This document shows, piece by piece, positions 9,301 to 18,100 of a stretch of 28,374 bases of DNA. Source of the DNA: an uncultured Mollicutes bacterium. GTDB taxonomy: Bacteria > Bacillota_I > Bacilli_A > RFN20 > CAG-288. The DNA is taken from contig URQF01000007.1 in assembly GCA_900549915.1 (NCBI GenBank), forward strand, positions 1 to 28,374, in the 5' to 3' direction. Under the pieces are notes generated by a model. The model did not search any database. It had not been told where the DNA came from and saw nothing but the letters and a program-made list of their open reading frames with translations. Positions within the stretch are counted from its first letter, which is position 1. Every line of letters begins with the position of its first letter. The translations under genes were made by a program, and so were the position numbers.

Positions 9301-11160
9301 CCGCATAAGCGTTTGACTTGGCATTATCGTTCCAAAAATGAAGAACTGATTGCTTTCTCAAATCAGAATTTCTATGAAGGAAGCCTGACTACTTTCCCAT
9401 CTGCTATTAAGAAGAAAAAGGGATTTGGCGTTGACTTCTACTATGTTGCTAATGGCAACTATAAGAAAAATAAGCGGACGAACGAGGTGGAGGCAAAAAA
9501 AGTTGTTGACCTTGTCTGCGAAGATATTCGCCTTTATCCTGATGAAAGCATTGGAATTGTTGCAAGGAACATCTCCCAGCAGGAGGAAATCCAGGATCAG
9601 TTGGAAAAGAGAAGGAACTCAGATTCTGTGCTTCGAAAATACGGTTCCGAGAAGAACAGGGAAAAGATTTTTGTTAAGAACCTTGAAAACGTTCAAGGTG
9701 ATGAACGGGATCGGATTATATTCTCGGTTGGCTTTAGCAAAGACCAGGAGGGTAGACTTAGCCTGAATTTTGGCGCCTTGAATCAGCAAGGCGGTGAACG
9801 TCGACTCAATGTCGCTATCACCCGTTCGAGAGTCAATAGGCAGGTTGTCTCATCGATTCATTACTATGATATCGACTTAAATCGCACTGACTCCATTGGT
9901 AGGAAGAGGTTACGCGGATATCTTGAATATGCAGAAAAGGGAACTAGGCTCACTCTTTCTGTAAATCAGGATGAAAAAGGGAACAAATCTCCTTTTGAAG
10001 AAGACATCTACCAGACTCTTGTTTCTCACGGATACTTGGTGGATTGCCAAGTCGGCTGTTCCGGATACCGGATTGATTTTGGTGTTAAGCATCCAACGAA
10101 AAACATCTATGTCTTAGCAATCGAATGTGATGGAGCGAATTACCATTCTGCCAAGAATGCAAGAGACCGGAATCGTCTTCGTGAGCAGATTATGGAAGGA
10201 AAGGGATGGAAGTTCTATCGTATCTGGTCTACGGATTGGTTCAGGGACCGGAAGAACGAAGAAGCACGCTTGTTTGCAGCGGTTGATGATGCAATTAAGA
10301 ATGCAGATTCTTCTGTTGTGGATAATACCGATATAACAAGAGACAACAAGAAAGAAGAAACGGTTGAGAATGAGATAGAAGAACTCCCCGCAGATTTAAG
10401 TCAGGAGAAAATAAAAGAGGAACCTCTTTCTCCTACAACTATTGAGTTTGTTCCGGAAAGAGAAAATGAGGAACCGGAAATGAATCATCCGGAGTCTTCT
10501 AGTGAAAAAATCGAAGAAGTAGAGGAAGACAATGATGATATGGATGAGCTTCCTGATGAAGATGATTTTCTTACAGTTGAAGAAAAACCGAAGTTTTCTT
10601 TGTCGGACCGCTTCCCGTCTTATCAAGAAGAAGCTGTGGTTGCTAGTCCGGATCAGCTTAGTGCATCGGATGTTACTTGGCAGAGGGACTATCTGAAACA
10701 GAAAGTCTTCAAAATCATTAAAACAGAGCAGCCAATCTGTAAGGAACTGATTCTGAACAAACTCAGTATTCTTCTTGGAAGACGAAAGGTGACAAGCGTA
10801 GTAACGGACGCTTTCCATGAGATCAGGTTTAATCTTCGATATGACGGAATCAACAGAACTACTGGTAAGTTCACCACTTATTATTGGATTGATAACCAAG
10901 AAGTAAAACTGAGAATCAATTCCACACGCTCTTTGGATCAAATCCCGGATATCGAAATCCGAAATGGTCTGATTGCTCTTGTGAAGAGGGAATACTTAAT
11001 CAGTTATGACGAATTTCCAAAGCTTTTCCTTAAGACGATTGGATATAAGTCTTGCCCGAAGCAAAGCTGCGATGATGTTGCTTACTTTATCAATCAGCTT
11101 CTGGATGAAGGTAAACTGCTAAAAGACAGTAACGACAACATCAGGATTCCAGACAAATGA
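6307..11160 (+). CDS. Giant SF1 DNA helicase with DUF4011, Vsr-like nuclease and DUF3320 domains
   Basis: A 1617-residue helicase-nuclease. The order is a DUF4011-type N-terminus (about 1-250), an SF1 core with Walker A GPPGTGKS (319-326), DEAS (933-936), GDNKQ (957-961), WHYRSKNEELIAF, ENVQGDERD and GGERRLNVAITRSR, then a Vsr/DUF559-like nuclease (about 1228-1330; Asp1257, ECD 1273-1275). An acidic low-complexity linker (about 1340-1430) and a DUF3320-like winged-helix tail complete it. Internal ATG occurs five times in the whole gene. AGG falls at conserved Met sites: PCF-AGG-AGG-SPL (911-912), KQ-AGG-PPT (962) and SRVN-AGG-QVVSSI (1178). Arginines in WHYRS, ERRLNV and RDRNRLR are CGN or AGA. 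Relatives are often linked to DNA repair or mobile-element defence, so a defence role is possible, but nothing in its neighbourhood proves it. The start is ATG after AAAGGAG. Confidence 0.9.
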   Translation: MDSINLQKCCNQLLNLGKRNKLLYYSDNYSNRRVVSNCSADSLFQSLLNGDYFSFFDFDGYLNKNFVTYDSYNNDFSVHKEWMNRVRNEYQRKGDLDSLLLLPYRASLKSSRKRIIGQECSSIEDHGVSLLHLAIGRLHWKEKGKDGKPGEEVTSPLLLVPVSFYYDRNTHRNYLGRNGLNEVSCNNTLAFLFKQDYGIDLPEFDHDKFTVSSYLKNIEEIIAFKKDWYITNDLVLGLFTFSKIARYHDLKDNESFVTANPNVKCLFGQQDQELQASKEQDKEEKNRPFLPLHNVVDADSSQFAAIECAKQGDSFVLEGPPGTGKSQTITNIIAEARYDGKSVLFVAEKAAALDVVYHKLEKAGLDDFCLYLHGDVNKKDILSDISRVLHTPSCTVKENAWKIKENLQEEEKFLDSYSNAIYKNYPPRGDRVYQILGEASLLCSIPSPTFAFPDKNCLNRKFLDENIQKVNEVKDLCQKLSRKDEELPFYGIKEHPSDYDSKVQFQSQVEYLLSSLLSFQNSWDKISGLFGFSKDRPRKDVLNALKEKERIASLSFFDPARFDSSKRPLVSKARKVALNYLRQKKDSSFLKDKKEGILSLSGKDLEERFHNEYSSFLRFLKKGYRNDRKTLSSYSKKGKLHYVDAKNRASDLKQYQELLSELEKSLRELNDLFLDSERITEENIEAFSYDRNKLAKEKGITYHVISKENKSEFDETKYLLSSLPVEPKRRNSIVDFSNRFDPWKRNLLSLSYAEFVSTLEEFKNHRDDFSLNRKLYQILDESKELGYFDFLDLYLKGDYSLDDLPSAFEKCFYTQLSHSLIENDPILKDASRRKIDEAETQFKKNDVTSFLIHQAEIKEQCALRIPNPNDVSGGIVSCFLKESNKKRRLISVRRMRSQFGTLIQRVKPCFRRSPLNVASFLHSDRHFDLVIFDEASQIFPWDAIGSIYRGKQLVICGDNKQRPPTNFFQVSLDHDDEGDEESDDISAFESVLDYAVAYPHKRLTWHYRSKNEELIAFSNQNFYEGSLTTFPSAIKKKKGFGVDFYYVANGNYKKNKRTNEVEAKKVVDLVCEDIRLYPDESIGIVARNISQQEEIQDQLEKRRNSDSVLRKYGSEKNREKIFVKNLENVQGDERDRIIFSVGFSKDQEGRLSLNFGALNQQGGERRLNVAITRSRVNRQVVSSIHYYDIDLNRTDSIGRKRLRGYLEYAEKGTRLTLSVNQDEKGNKSPFEEDIYQTLVSHGYLVDCQVGCSGYRIDFGVKHPTKNIYVLAIECDGANYHSAKNARDRNRLREQIMEGKGWKFYRIWSTDWFRDRKNEEARLFAAVDDAIKNADSSVVDNTDITRDNKKEETVENEIEELPADLSQEKIKEEPLSPTTIEFVPERENEEPEMNHPESSSEKIEEVEEDNDDMDELPDEDDFLTVEEKPKFSLSDRFPSYQEEAVVASPDQLSASDVTWQRDYLKQKVFKIIKTEQPICKELILNKLSILLGRRKVTSVVTDAFHEIRFNLRYDGINRTTGKFTTYYWIDNQEVKLRINSTRSLDQIPDIEIRNGLIALVKREYLISYDEFPKLFLKTIGYKSCPKQSCDDVAYFINQLLDEGKLLKDSNDNIRIPDK

Positions 11161-11163
11161 TTC

Positions 11164-11197
11164 AAAGCCGGCCTTAGGATTTCTAACGCCGGTTTTT
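11164..11197 (+). terminator. Rho-independent terminator after the helicase gene
   Basis: CCGGC (11168-11172) pairs with GCCGG (11188-11192), with an inner TTAG/CTAA extension across one mismatch, followed by five T (11193-11197). It lies a few bases after the TGA stop. Confidence 0.75.
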
Positions 11198-11273
11198 ATA
11201 TGTAAATCAAATCCGATGACAAAAGAAGTTTGTTGGGTTATACTGCAACGTTATTTTCAAAGGAGGTAATAAA

Positions 11274-12059
11274 GTGAGCCCAGTTATTGTTTCTGTTCTC
11301 TCCCTATCGATTATATTCTTGGCGACAACCTTAGGAAGCGCGTTTGTTTTTTTCTTCAAGAAGGATTTTGGTCCTAGAACGAATAATGTCATCCTAGGTT
11401 TTGCAGGTGGTATTAGGATTTCAGCCTCTGTTTTCGGTCTTCTTTTGCCTTCTATAGAGGAAAGCAAGACAGTTCTTTCTAGTGCACCTTATCTTCCTCC
11501 CATCATTGGCTTTCTTCTTGGTGGTCTTCTGCTTTACATCAGGGATAAGACGATACCTCACTTTCATCCGGTCAATGGAGTAGAGGAGGGATGCAAAGCC
11601 TCTATCGGCAAGAACCTGAAGTTCTTTCTTGCCGTTACAATCCACAACATACCAGAGGGTTTATCAGTCGGCTTTGCTTGTGGTCTTGCTTTAAAAGGAC
11701 AAACTCAGGATCTGATTTATTCTGCACTGTCTTTGGCTATTGGCATTGCTATTCAAAATGTGCCAGAAGGAGCTGCGGTTTCCATTCCGATGCTAGGTAG
11801 CGGAGAGAAAAAAGGGAAATCCTTCCTTTATGGGACATTATCTGGTGTGGTAGAGCCTCTTTTCGGCATAGCTGGATTATTCTTGGCCCAGCTTTCCGTG
11901 ATTACTCCATGGCTCTTGTCTTTCGCTGCTGGAGCTAGGTTCTACGTGACATTGGATGAGATTCTTCCAGAATCGAGAAAAGACGGATATGCACATTATG
12001 GCCTTTGGTCTTTTAGGATCGGGTTTGTGCTCAGGATGGCACTTGAAATCCTTCTTTAA
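11274..12059 (+). CDS. ZIP-family divalent metal transporter
   Basis: A 261-residue ZIP permease, predicted to carry Zn2+ or similar divalent metals across the membrane. Eight hydrophobic segments are visible. Both ZIP signatures are present: HNIPEG in segment 4 (His124, Asn125, Pro127, Glu128) and QNVPEG in segment 5 (Asn162, Pro164, Glu165). A HFHP stretch lies in the variable loop. AGG codons fall inside membrane segments at positions where ZIP proteins have Met: codon 48 (GGI-AGG-ISAS), 222 (AGA-AGG-FYV), 248 and 254 (FVL-AGG-MALE). Arginine there would place charges within the bilayer. The start is GTG, eight bases after a perfect AGGAGG. No terminator follows: the sequence changes character immediately after the TAA, which is probably the end of block A. 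Confidence 0.9.
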   Translation: MSPVIVSVLSLSIIFLATTLGSAFVFFFKKDFGPRTNNVILGFAGGIRISASVFGLLLPSIEESKTVLSSAPYLPPIIGFLLGGLLLYIRDKTIPHFHPVNGVEEGCKASIGKNLKFFLAVTIHNIPEGLSVGFACGLALKGQTQDLIYSALSLAIGIAIQNVPEGAAVSIPMLGSGEKKGKSFLYGTLSGVVEPLFGIAGLFLAQLSVITPWLLSFAAGARFYVTLDEILPESRKDGYAHYGLWSFRIGFVLRMALEILL

Positions 12060-12393
12060 CCAAAACAGGCGGCAGTGAAGTTATAACTTGGAAGATTGAT
12101 AAAAACAATTTTGATAAGATAAGAAAAGCTTTCAAAACAAGAAGCTTGAAACTGAATTATTAGTCCACAGTTCAGACAAATTCTTAAAAGATGAAAACAG
12201 TAAGGATACACAAGATAGATTTAACCTCGTGAGATCTTTCCTAGAGTGCTTAGATCATTCACAGAATACGGTCGGTAATGAAGTCTATTTTGTTGATGGT
12301 ATCGATGTGCTAACATGAAGAGATACTTTTAAACTAGTATTCGACATAATGCAACAATTGCAACACTATGAAATGATGATGAAACAAAACTAA
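12060..12393 (+). pseudogene. Decayed 3' fragment of an unidentified gene
   Basis: Coding-like sequence begins right after the ZIP stop. One frame reads GGSEVITWKIDKNNFDKIRK and continues to TAG (12161). The next frame takes over from about 12118-12150 and reads FNLVRSFLECLDHSQNTVG before TGA (12316-12318), then continues in the same frame as FKLVFDIMQQLQHYEMMM to TAA (12391-12393). It therefore looks like the end of one gene, cut at its 5' side and carrying one frameshift and one nonsense codon. Met residues are ATG, unlike block A. The end meets the terminator at 12392, as a real gene end would. I do not recognise the family. Sequencing error could explain the lesions but not the missing 5' part. 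Confidence 0.5.
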
Positions 12394-12435
12394 AAAAAGC
12401 GACCTGACTCGAATTTGAGCTAAGTCGCTTTTTTT
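12392..12435. terminator. Strong bidirectional Rho-independent terminator
   Basis: A perfect 12-bp inverted repeat: seven A plus GCGAC (12392-12403) against GTCGC plus seven T (12424-12435), loop of 20 nt with a small CTC/GAG inner stem. The A- and T-runs make it work in both directions, ending the plus-strand remnant and the minus-strand restriction operon, whose last stop codon touches it. Confidence 0.88.
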
Positions 12436-13283
12436 CACTTATTCATCCCAGGGTCTTTAGTCTTGAATACTCTTTTCCAAAATTCTCCCCGTCTGATGAT
12501 ATCTTCTTTTCTGGTGTTCATATCAAAAATCTTAAGAATCGAATAAGTGAAATTATCTATTATATAATTTGCACCACTTTCCTTTAATTCTTCAAAAGCC
12601 TTGTTTCCACCAGTTAAATTATCGACATCCGCGTATTGATGCCAGCGTTGCCATATTCCTTCATCATCGCCATATGCTGAGCCGATATATAATTTACCAG
12701 TAGACGTATCGGTGATGCAATAAACACCTTTGACATTGGATAACGCATTTTTCCATTCAGGCTCTTCTTTTTTGAAAATCAATTGTAAATCCTTATGAGA
12801 AAGCAAGACATTATTATAACCAGGAAATGAGCCTAATTTAGTAGAAGGCGCCAATTCATAGATTTCTGGACTTAAATCATCTTGAACGCATTCGAACCAT
12901 CTGTTGTAACTGTTTCTTCCAATAGGATTTTCAAGCTTGATTATCAATCTTTTACGATATTCTTTGAATTCATCTAACAAAATCAATTTGTAACCATGGG
13001 TGTTCCAAACTTCAGGAGTTATTTTCTCGATTTTATACAATCCACCAAATATAAAATAGTTAGGACCATATGGATAATATTGGGCAAAAGCTAATACGTA
13101 TTTGGCGTGAGTAAAATTATTGTTTGATTGTTTTGTCTTCCATGAATTCATTCCTATCCATTGTTCGCAGTCATCCCTAAGATAATCCCATGCTGGTTCG
13201 TTAGGGTTACCATTATTCATGTTAAATTTAACTTTTGTATTTGACGCATCAATTTCTTTGAAAAAATCTTGAAATCTAATCAT
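12435..13283 (-). CDS. GIY-YIG nuclease-fold protein with N-terminal extension
   Basis: A 282-residue protein whose C-terminal third is a GIY-YIG nuclease domain: GVYCI (186-190), KLYIGSA (197-203), an Arg near 213, and a C-terminal RRGEFWK (264-270) with the Glu/Trp pair of this family. The first 180 residues form a separate domain (YVLAFAQYYP, YFIFGGLYKI) of a kind seen beside GIY-YIG nucleases but without a function I can name. Predicted to cut or nick DNA. The start is ATG behind AAGGAG, 14 bp after the previous gene, so it is the last gene of the operon, ending at the bidirectional terminator. Met is ATG throughout. One AGG (residue 36) is at a position I cannot judge. Not an intron-type homing enzyme by context. 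Confidence 0.78.
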   Translation of the reverse strand: MIRFQDFFKEIDASNTKVKFNMNNGNPNEPAWDYLRDDCEQWIGMNSWKTKQSNNNFTHAKYVLAFAQYYPYGPNYFIFGGLYKIEKITPEVWNTHGYKLILLDEFKEYRKRLIIKLENPIGRNSYNRWFECVQDDLSPEIYELAPSTKLGSFPGYNNVLLSHKDLQLIFKKEEPEWKNALSNVKGVYCITDTSTGKLYIGSAYGDDEGIWQRWHQYADVDNLTGGNKAFEELKESGANYIIDNFTYSILKIFDMNTRKEDIIRRGEFWKRVFKTKDPGMNK

Positions 13284-13297
13284 GCAATTTATCTCCT

Positions 13298-14017
13298 TTA
13301 TAATAATTTCATGAGCTTGTGATAAAGCTGGTATAGTGTATCCTCGTTGGCATTTACATTTTCGTCAAGATCAATTATCGCTTGTTTAACGATAGCTTTT
13401 TTTGATGGTTTGGAATTATTAGGAACTTCAATTCCAGTATCTATTTCTGAAATTTTCAACGTTCCATCATCACCAGTTGTGCCCTTGTATCTTTTTCCAG
13501 TCAAACTTGATGAAAATTCAACATCTTTAAAATGATGTCTGTTTTTGCTTAGTCTTTCTATTTGTTTTGCTGTCTTTTCATCTTCTTCAGCTTCTTTTGT
13601 TTCATCCCATAATCTCAAATTCTGAGTCAGGCCATTTATATTTGCGATAGCACTTAAAAGATCATATGCCTCTTCTTTTGTCATTGCATAAAATTCCCTA
13701 ATTCTAACCTTGCCGTCGACATTATCCTTGCTTCTAAGCGTAGGATTAAGCTGATCGATTAAATTGTGAAGATCAATGTCTTTTAATCTTGAATGGACCT
13801 TATAAGTAGCATAAATTCGAAAAGCAAATGGCGTACATTCACTTCTGTTAAGTTCCTTCACCCTTTTTTCAACATCATCGGCATAACCTAGTTTTACGTA
13901 ATTTGGAAAGGACGGATTAGTCAGTATGTAAATATATCCTTCATTAGCTTTCCCATGACATTCGTCATCATTTGCATAGTATTCAGGACCTTTTAAATTT
14001 CTATTTTCTTGATTCAT
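13298..14017 (-). CDS. GIY-YIG nuclease-fold protein, T5orf172 type
   Basis: A 239-residue protein with a GIY-YIG domain of the T5orf172 subfamily near its start: GYIYIL (27-32), YVKLGYADD (40-48), Arg52, and REFY (107-110) with the conserved Glu, followed by EEAYDLL and a short helical region. The C-terminal half is polar and ends with a helical segment. T5orf172 proteins occur in phages and beside type I restriction genes, and a DNA-cleaving role is inferred from the family. It is the fourth gene of the minus-strand operon, separated by 119 bp from the DUF2971 gene upstream and by 14 bp from the second GIY-YIG gene downstream. A GGTGA ribosome-binding site precedes ATG 14017. It differs in sequence from its neighbour, so the pair is not a recent duplication. 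Confidence 0.78.
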   Translation of the reverse strand: MNQENRNLKGPEYYANDDECHGKANEGYIYILTNPSFPNYVKLGYADDVEKRVKELNRSECTPFAFRIYATYKVHSRLKDIDLHNLIDQLNPTLRSKDNVDGKVRIREFYAMTKEEAYDLLSAIANINGLTQNLRLWDETKEAEEDEKTAKQIERLSKNRHHFKDVEFSSSLTGKRYKGTTGDDGTLKISEIDTGIEVPNNSKPSKKAIVKQAIIDLDENVNANEDTLYQLYHKLMKLL

Positions 14018-14136
14018 AGCATCACCACAATTATTTTTTATTCACTTTTTCATCGATTTTCATAGCAATAGTTAACATATAAGTTTAATTACCCCAAACC
14101 ACATCTAAGAATATTAACTCAAGAGTGAATTTGTTT

Positions 14137-15174
14137 TTATATAATCCTAGTATATGTTATTTCTTTTGTTCCTGTCGGCTTATTCATCTTAAAAATATTA
14201 AAAGCTTTATTCATTGCCAATTCCTTTATTGTTTTTTCATTTTCTTCACTAACATCGAAGCCGAGATAGATACTCTTAATTTTCATTGGTTTTATTTTTG
14301 CGTTAGCATTTCCCACAATTCTCCATTCATCTTGGTATTCCCAATCAGAATCTTTTGTGCAAATCAATTGAGTAAAGCACCCCATATCAGTAGGAATTCG
14401 ACCATTACTAACAGAACGAATAATAGTTTCAAGAGAAAACTTAATCATCGTTTTTAAGATATTGTTGTCAAATTCTTTTGTATAAATGACAGGGCATAGG
14501 CTTGGAAGTACATCATTGTTGAACATAGTTTCATATTCAATACAATATCCCTTATAAGTATCACCATATAACGACCACATTGGCTTATTGTTCCTTTTTG
14601 TGGTAAGTGAACAGACACCAACTTTATCCTTAGATTGCATAAGAAATAAAAGCAGTTTTTTTAGATTATCATCTTCAAATATGTTAGCAATAACGTTTTG
14701 AAAATTGATCATAGTATTTAAAAACAACTCTTTTTGCTCATCATTTAATATTCGATTGGCATCCAATTCTTTTTTTATCAAATCGTTTGATAGTTTGCCA
14801 TTTATGGTGCATCTTTTAATCATATCAACCATTTCATGTTTATCAATGTTTTCAGAGTGTGGATGACTGAAAATTATATCGACAATATGCTCCATCATTT
14901 CATTGGATAAATTGAATGAATCCTTATCATAAATACTATCTAAATCAATGTTAGTTAAACAGTCAAAAGGATCATCCAAAGCACCAGCTGGAGCTAGAAA
15001 CACATAACCATTTTCTATCATATCTACCGTATATTCATCGAATTTTCTGTATTTATATAAGACTTTAGGAGTCATTGACAAAAAGTAATTTCTTTTCTCA
15101 AGTTCTGATATAAATGGAGTTGATTGAAATGCTACCATAAGATTAAGATAATTTTTCTTTTCTTCATTCGTCAT
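14137..15174 (-). CDS. DUF2971 domain protein
   Basis: A 345-residue DUF2971 protein of unknown biochemical function. Seen features are KYRKFDEYT (41-49), a hydrophobic stretch then LDDPFDC (66-72), VGVCSLTT followed by MWSLYG (199-204), and GYCIEYE. These are the family landmarks. DUF2971 genes are frequent in defence islands and beside restriction systems, and here it follows hsdR with a 3-bp gap and the GAGGA of the hsdR end as its ribosome-binding site, so it is translationally coupled to it. An accessory or effector role in the restriction locus is an inference from position. Met is ATG, including in MWSLYG. No membrane segment is seen. Confidence 0.8.
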   Translation of the reverse strand: MTNEEKKNYLNLMVAFQSTPFISELEKRNYFLSMTPKVLYKYRKFDEYTVDMIENGYVFLAPAGALDDPFDCLTNIDLDSIYDKDSFNLSNEMMEHIVDIIFSHPHSENIDKHEMVDMIKRCTINGKLSNDLIKKELDANRILNDEQKELFLNTMINFQNVIANIFEDDNLKKLLLFLMQSKDKVGVCSLTTKRNNKPMWSLYGDTYKGYCIEYETMFNNDVLPSLCPVIYTKEFDNNILKTMIKFSLETIIRSVSNGRIPTDMGCFTQLICTKDSDWEYQDEWRIVGNANAKIKPMKIKSIYLGFDVSEENEKTIKELAMNKAFNIFKMNKPTGTKEITYTRII

Positions 15175-15177
15175 TAA

Positions 15178-18100
15178 CTAATCCTCTTTGTTCTTTTCAA
15201 AATTCTCAACCTGCTCCATGACCTTGCCAAATACATCAGAGCTGTATTGAGGTGGATAACCATTCTTTATAAGACAAATCTTAATGTCGAGTTTAAGGTC
15301 ATTACGAATATTTTGATTGTTTAGCCAGTCGGCAAATGATGATTTTATGTCGATTATTTCTTTTATTTTCTTGGCTAAGTCTTTGCATCTTTCGTTTATA
15401 ACAATTCCATCCATAGTTTTATCTTCACCGTAAATGAAGTTATGAGAATCTCTCTGAGACATTAAAATATCGTAGAAGGCTTTCTCTTCGAATGTTAGTC
15501 CTAGTTTTCTAAAACTCTCTCTGCTTTCCTGCATTTGACTGAGAATAGACAAAGCCTGTTCGGTAGCACTGTTAATAATGTCCTCGGAAGCTTCTTCTTG
15601 GGTTTGGCCTGCCTCTTCAAGACTTAAATGTTTTCTTCTCTCATGATACTGCTCGATTGTCTTTTCTAACATTTCTTTGAATTTTAATGCTTCGACTTGA
15701 TTTGTCCTTGCATATTCCTTGATTTGCTTTTTTAGCATTTTTATCAATATTTCAAGCTTTGATGCAGGCATTTTTATGTCAGATAGTTTCTCGAAGTACT
15801 CTGGGCTGAATAGATCTTCTTGTTCTCCTTCATCAAGCACACTTTCTACTTTATTATATTTCAAAGCTTCCTCGACCATTTTTCTTACATGTTGATTCAT
15901 TACATCTGCATCTATATCGCTTCCAGTTCCGCTCATTTTTCTTACGAAGCCGGCTATGGCCATAAAGCACTGAGCTAAGGCAGACTCTTCCTCACCCAAT
16001 TCACCAGAAGGCTGACAAATTTCATAAGCCAATCTCATTCTCTTCACAACACCTAGGAAATAAACTTTGAATGAAACTTTCTTTGATTCCTTGTTGTTAT
16101 TATTTGAATTAAGCTCTTCTGTAGATATGAACACCTTCTCAGCGGCTTTTGCAAGCAATTCATATCTTTTCACCGGTTCACAATTAGGATTCAAGAATGG
16201 TTTCAAATCGTAGTCAACAAACAAGTTCTTCAATATTCCAAGTTCATTTCTAAATAGTAAAATGGCTTGCTCTACATCGTCAGCTGTAGGAGCAACAGAA
16301 CCACCGCCGCCATATATTTTCAAGGCTTCACGCATATTGTCTCTGATACCGATGTAATCGATTATCATTCCATACTCCTTGCCAGGGTATTTTCTATTCA
16401 CACGGCTGATTGTCTGAATAAGCTGATGCTTCTGCAAAGGCTTGTCATTATATAAATATGTCAAGGATTCGGCATCAAAGCCCGTAATCCACATATCGAC
16501 GACAATGGCAATCCTAAAATTGGACTTGTTCTGCTTGAATGCAGCATCAAGTTTGTCTGAGCGCTCATTGTTTTTTGTGCCACCAAGGTAGTCATACATA
16601 TCCTTTGGATCGTTCTTTCCAACACTGGCTATCATAGCCATGAAAGGCATGTCGTTTAATTCATTCAATTCTTCGGATGATACATCTATATCCCCAGGAG
16701 TTTTCTTTTCAACAAACCATTCTGGATATTTTTCTTTGAAGATTCCAAGCAAAGAATATGCGATAGTCCTGTTTGCGCATACAATCAGAGCCTTTTGGAC
16801 TCTTGTAGGGTCTTGTTCGCAGGCGTTTGTATAATGATCGTGAATATCGACAGCCAATCTTTCAAGTCTGTCATGGTCTCCAAGTATGATTTCCATGGAG
16901 CTCATAGCCTTCTTGCTGGCTTCGATATCATCCTTTGATGCACCATCATCGTCACATTGCTTATAATAATTTTCGATTTGTTTAATCTTTTCGTTATCAA
17001 AAAACACCTTAGCGATACGTGGATGATATTTGATATCAACCGTCAATCCATCGGCAACAGCCTGATCCATCGTATATCTATCTATTTCCTCACCGAATGT
17101 CTGGTATGTCTCAGCTATTGGTGTTCCTGTGAATCCTACGAATGTTGCAGAAGGAAATGCCTCTTTGAGTACTTTTGCATACGGCTTTGATAGCAAGGCT
17201 TTCATGTTCTCGTCGTTTTCCTTGCTGAACTGAATCCTTTTTGCTCTTTCAATCTGAGTACGATGTGCCTCATCAGAAAAACAAATTATGTTCCTTCTAT
17301 TGTTTATAAGTCCTATCTTGTCATCTTTTCTATCGCAGAATTTTTGGATAGTGCAGATATAGAAGCCTCCACTTTTCCTTGTTCCAAGTTCGTTACGCAA
17401 CTCGTTTCTGCTATTAACAACAGCAACTTGTCCTAAATTTAAATATTCGGTGCTTTTTGTGAATAGCTTTGCTCCCTGTTTTTGCAAATCATCCCTGTCT
17501 ACAATCATGACAATTGTTGGAGAACCAATTTCAGGAACATTTGTACATCTCAAAGCCAACTGACGAGCAAGGAAAGCCATAGTGTAAGTTTTCCCACATC
17601 CTGTGGCTCCAAAATATGTACCGCCTTTACCTGTACCTTCCTTTACAGATTTTATAATACTTTGTTTCAATAGCTTTACAGCGAAAAATTGAGGATAACG
17701 GCAGACGATTTCCTTTTCCTTGTAATCATATATTTCGTCCTGGAAATAAACATAATCCCTGTAAATTTCAAGAAACCTTGAAGGAGAATAAACTCCCTTG
17801 ACCATAGTCTGTGTTTCATCGAAAGGAAGAGTTGAAACCTTATCGTTCTCGTTAACCCTTCTCCAGGCGTAAAAATGCTCATATGGGGATCTCACTGTAC
17901 CAAGTCTTGTCTTCACCCCATCAGAAATACAGGCTAATGGGCAATAATGCAACAAATGGGGTATATCACGCCAATAACGAATAGTGACTTGTTCCCATGC
18001 ATCAAAAATCGTAGCTTTTTCATCGGTAGGATTCTTTAATTCCATTATACATAAAGGCATGCCGTTTACGTATAAAACAACATCAGGTATTCTAAGCTTC

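Noticed and set aside
10243..10245. AGG in TDWF-AGG-DRK of the helicase as counter-evidence to Met decoding
   Set aside because: Relatives often have Arg or Lys here, so this site alone disagrees. It is one variable surface position against many conserved Met sites, so the conclusion stands.
10396..10941. 181-codon minus-strand frame
   Set aside because: Antisense of the helicase linker and tail. Its low-complexity Phe/Ile-rich translation mirrors the acidic region on the plus strand.
12316..12318. TGA read as Trp, making the remnant a longer gene
   Set aside because: TGA ends the GH3 and helicase genes in block A and the GIY-YIG gene at 12,435, so TGA is a normal stop on both sides.
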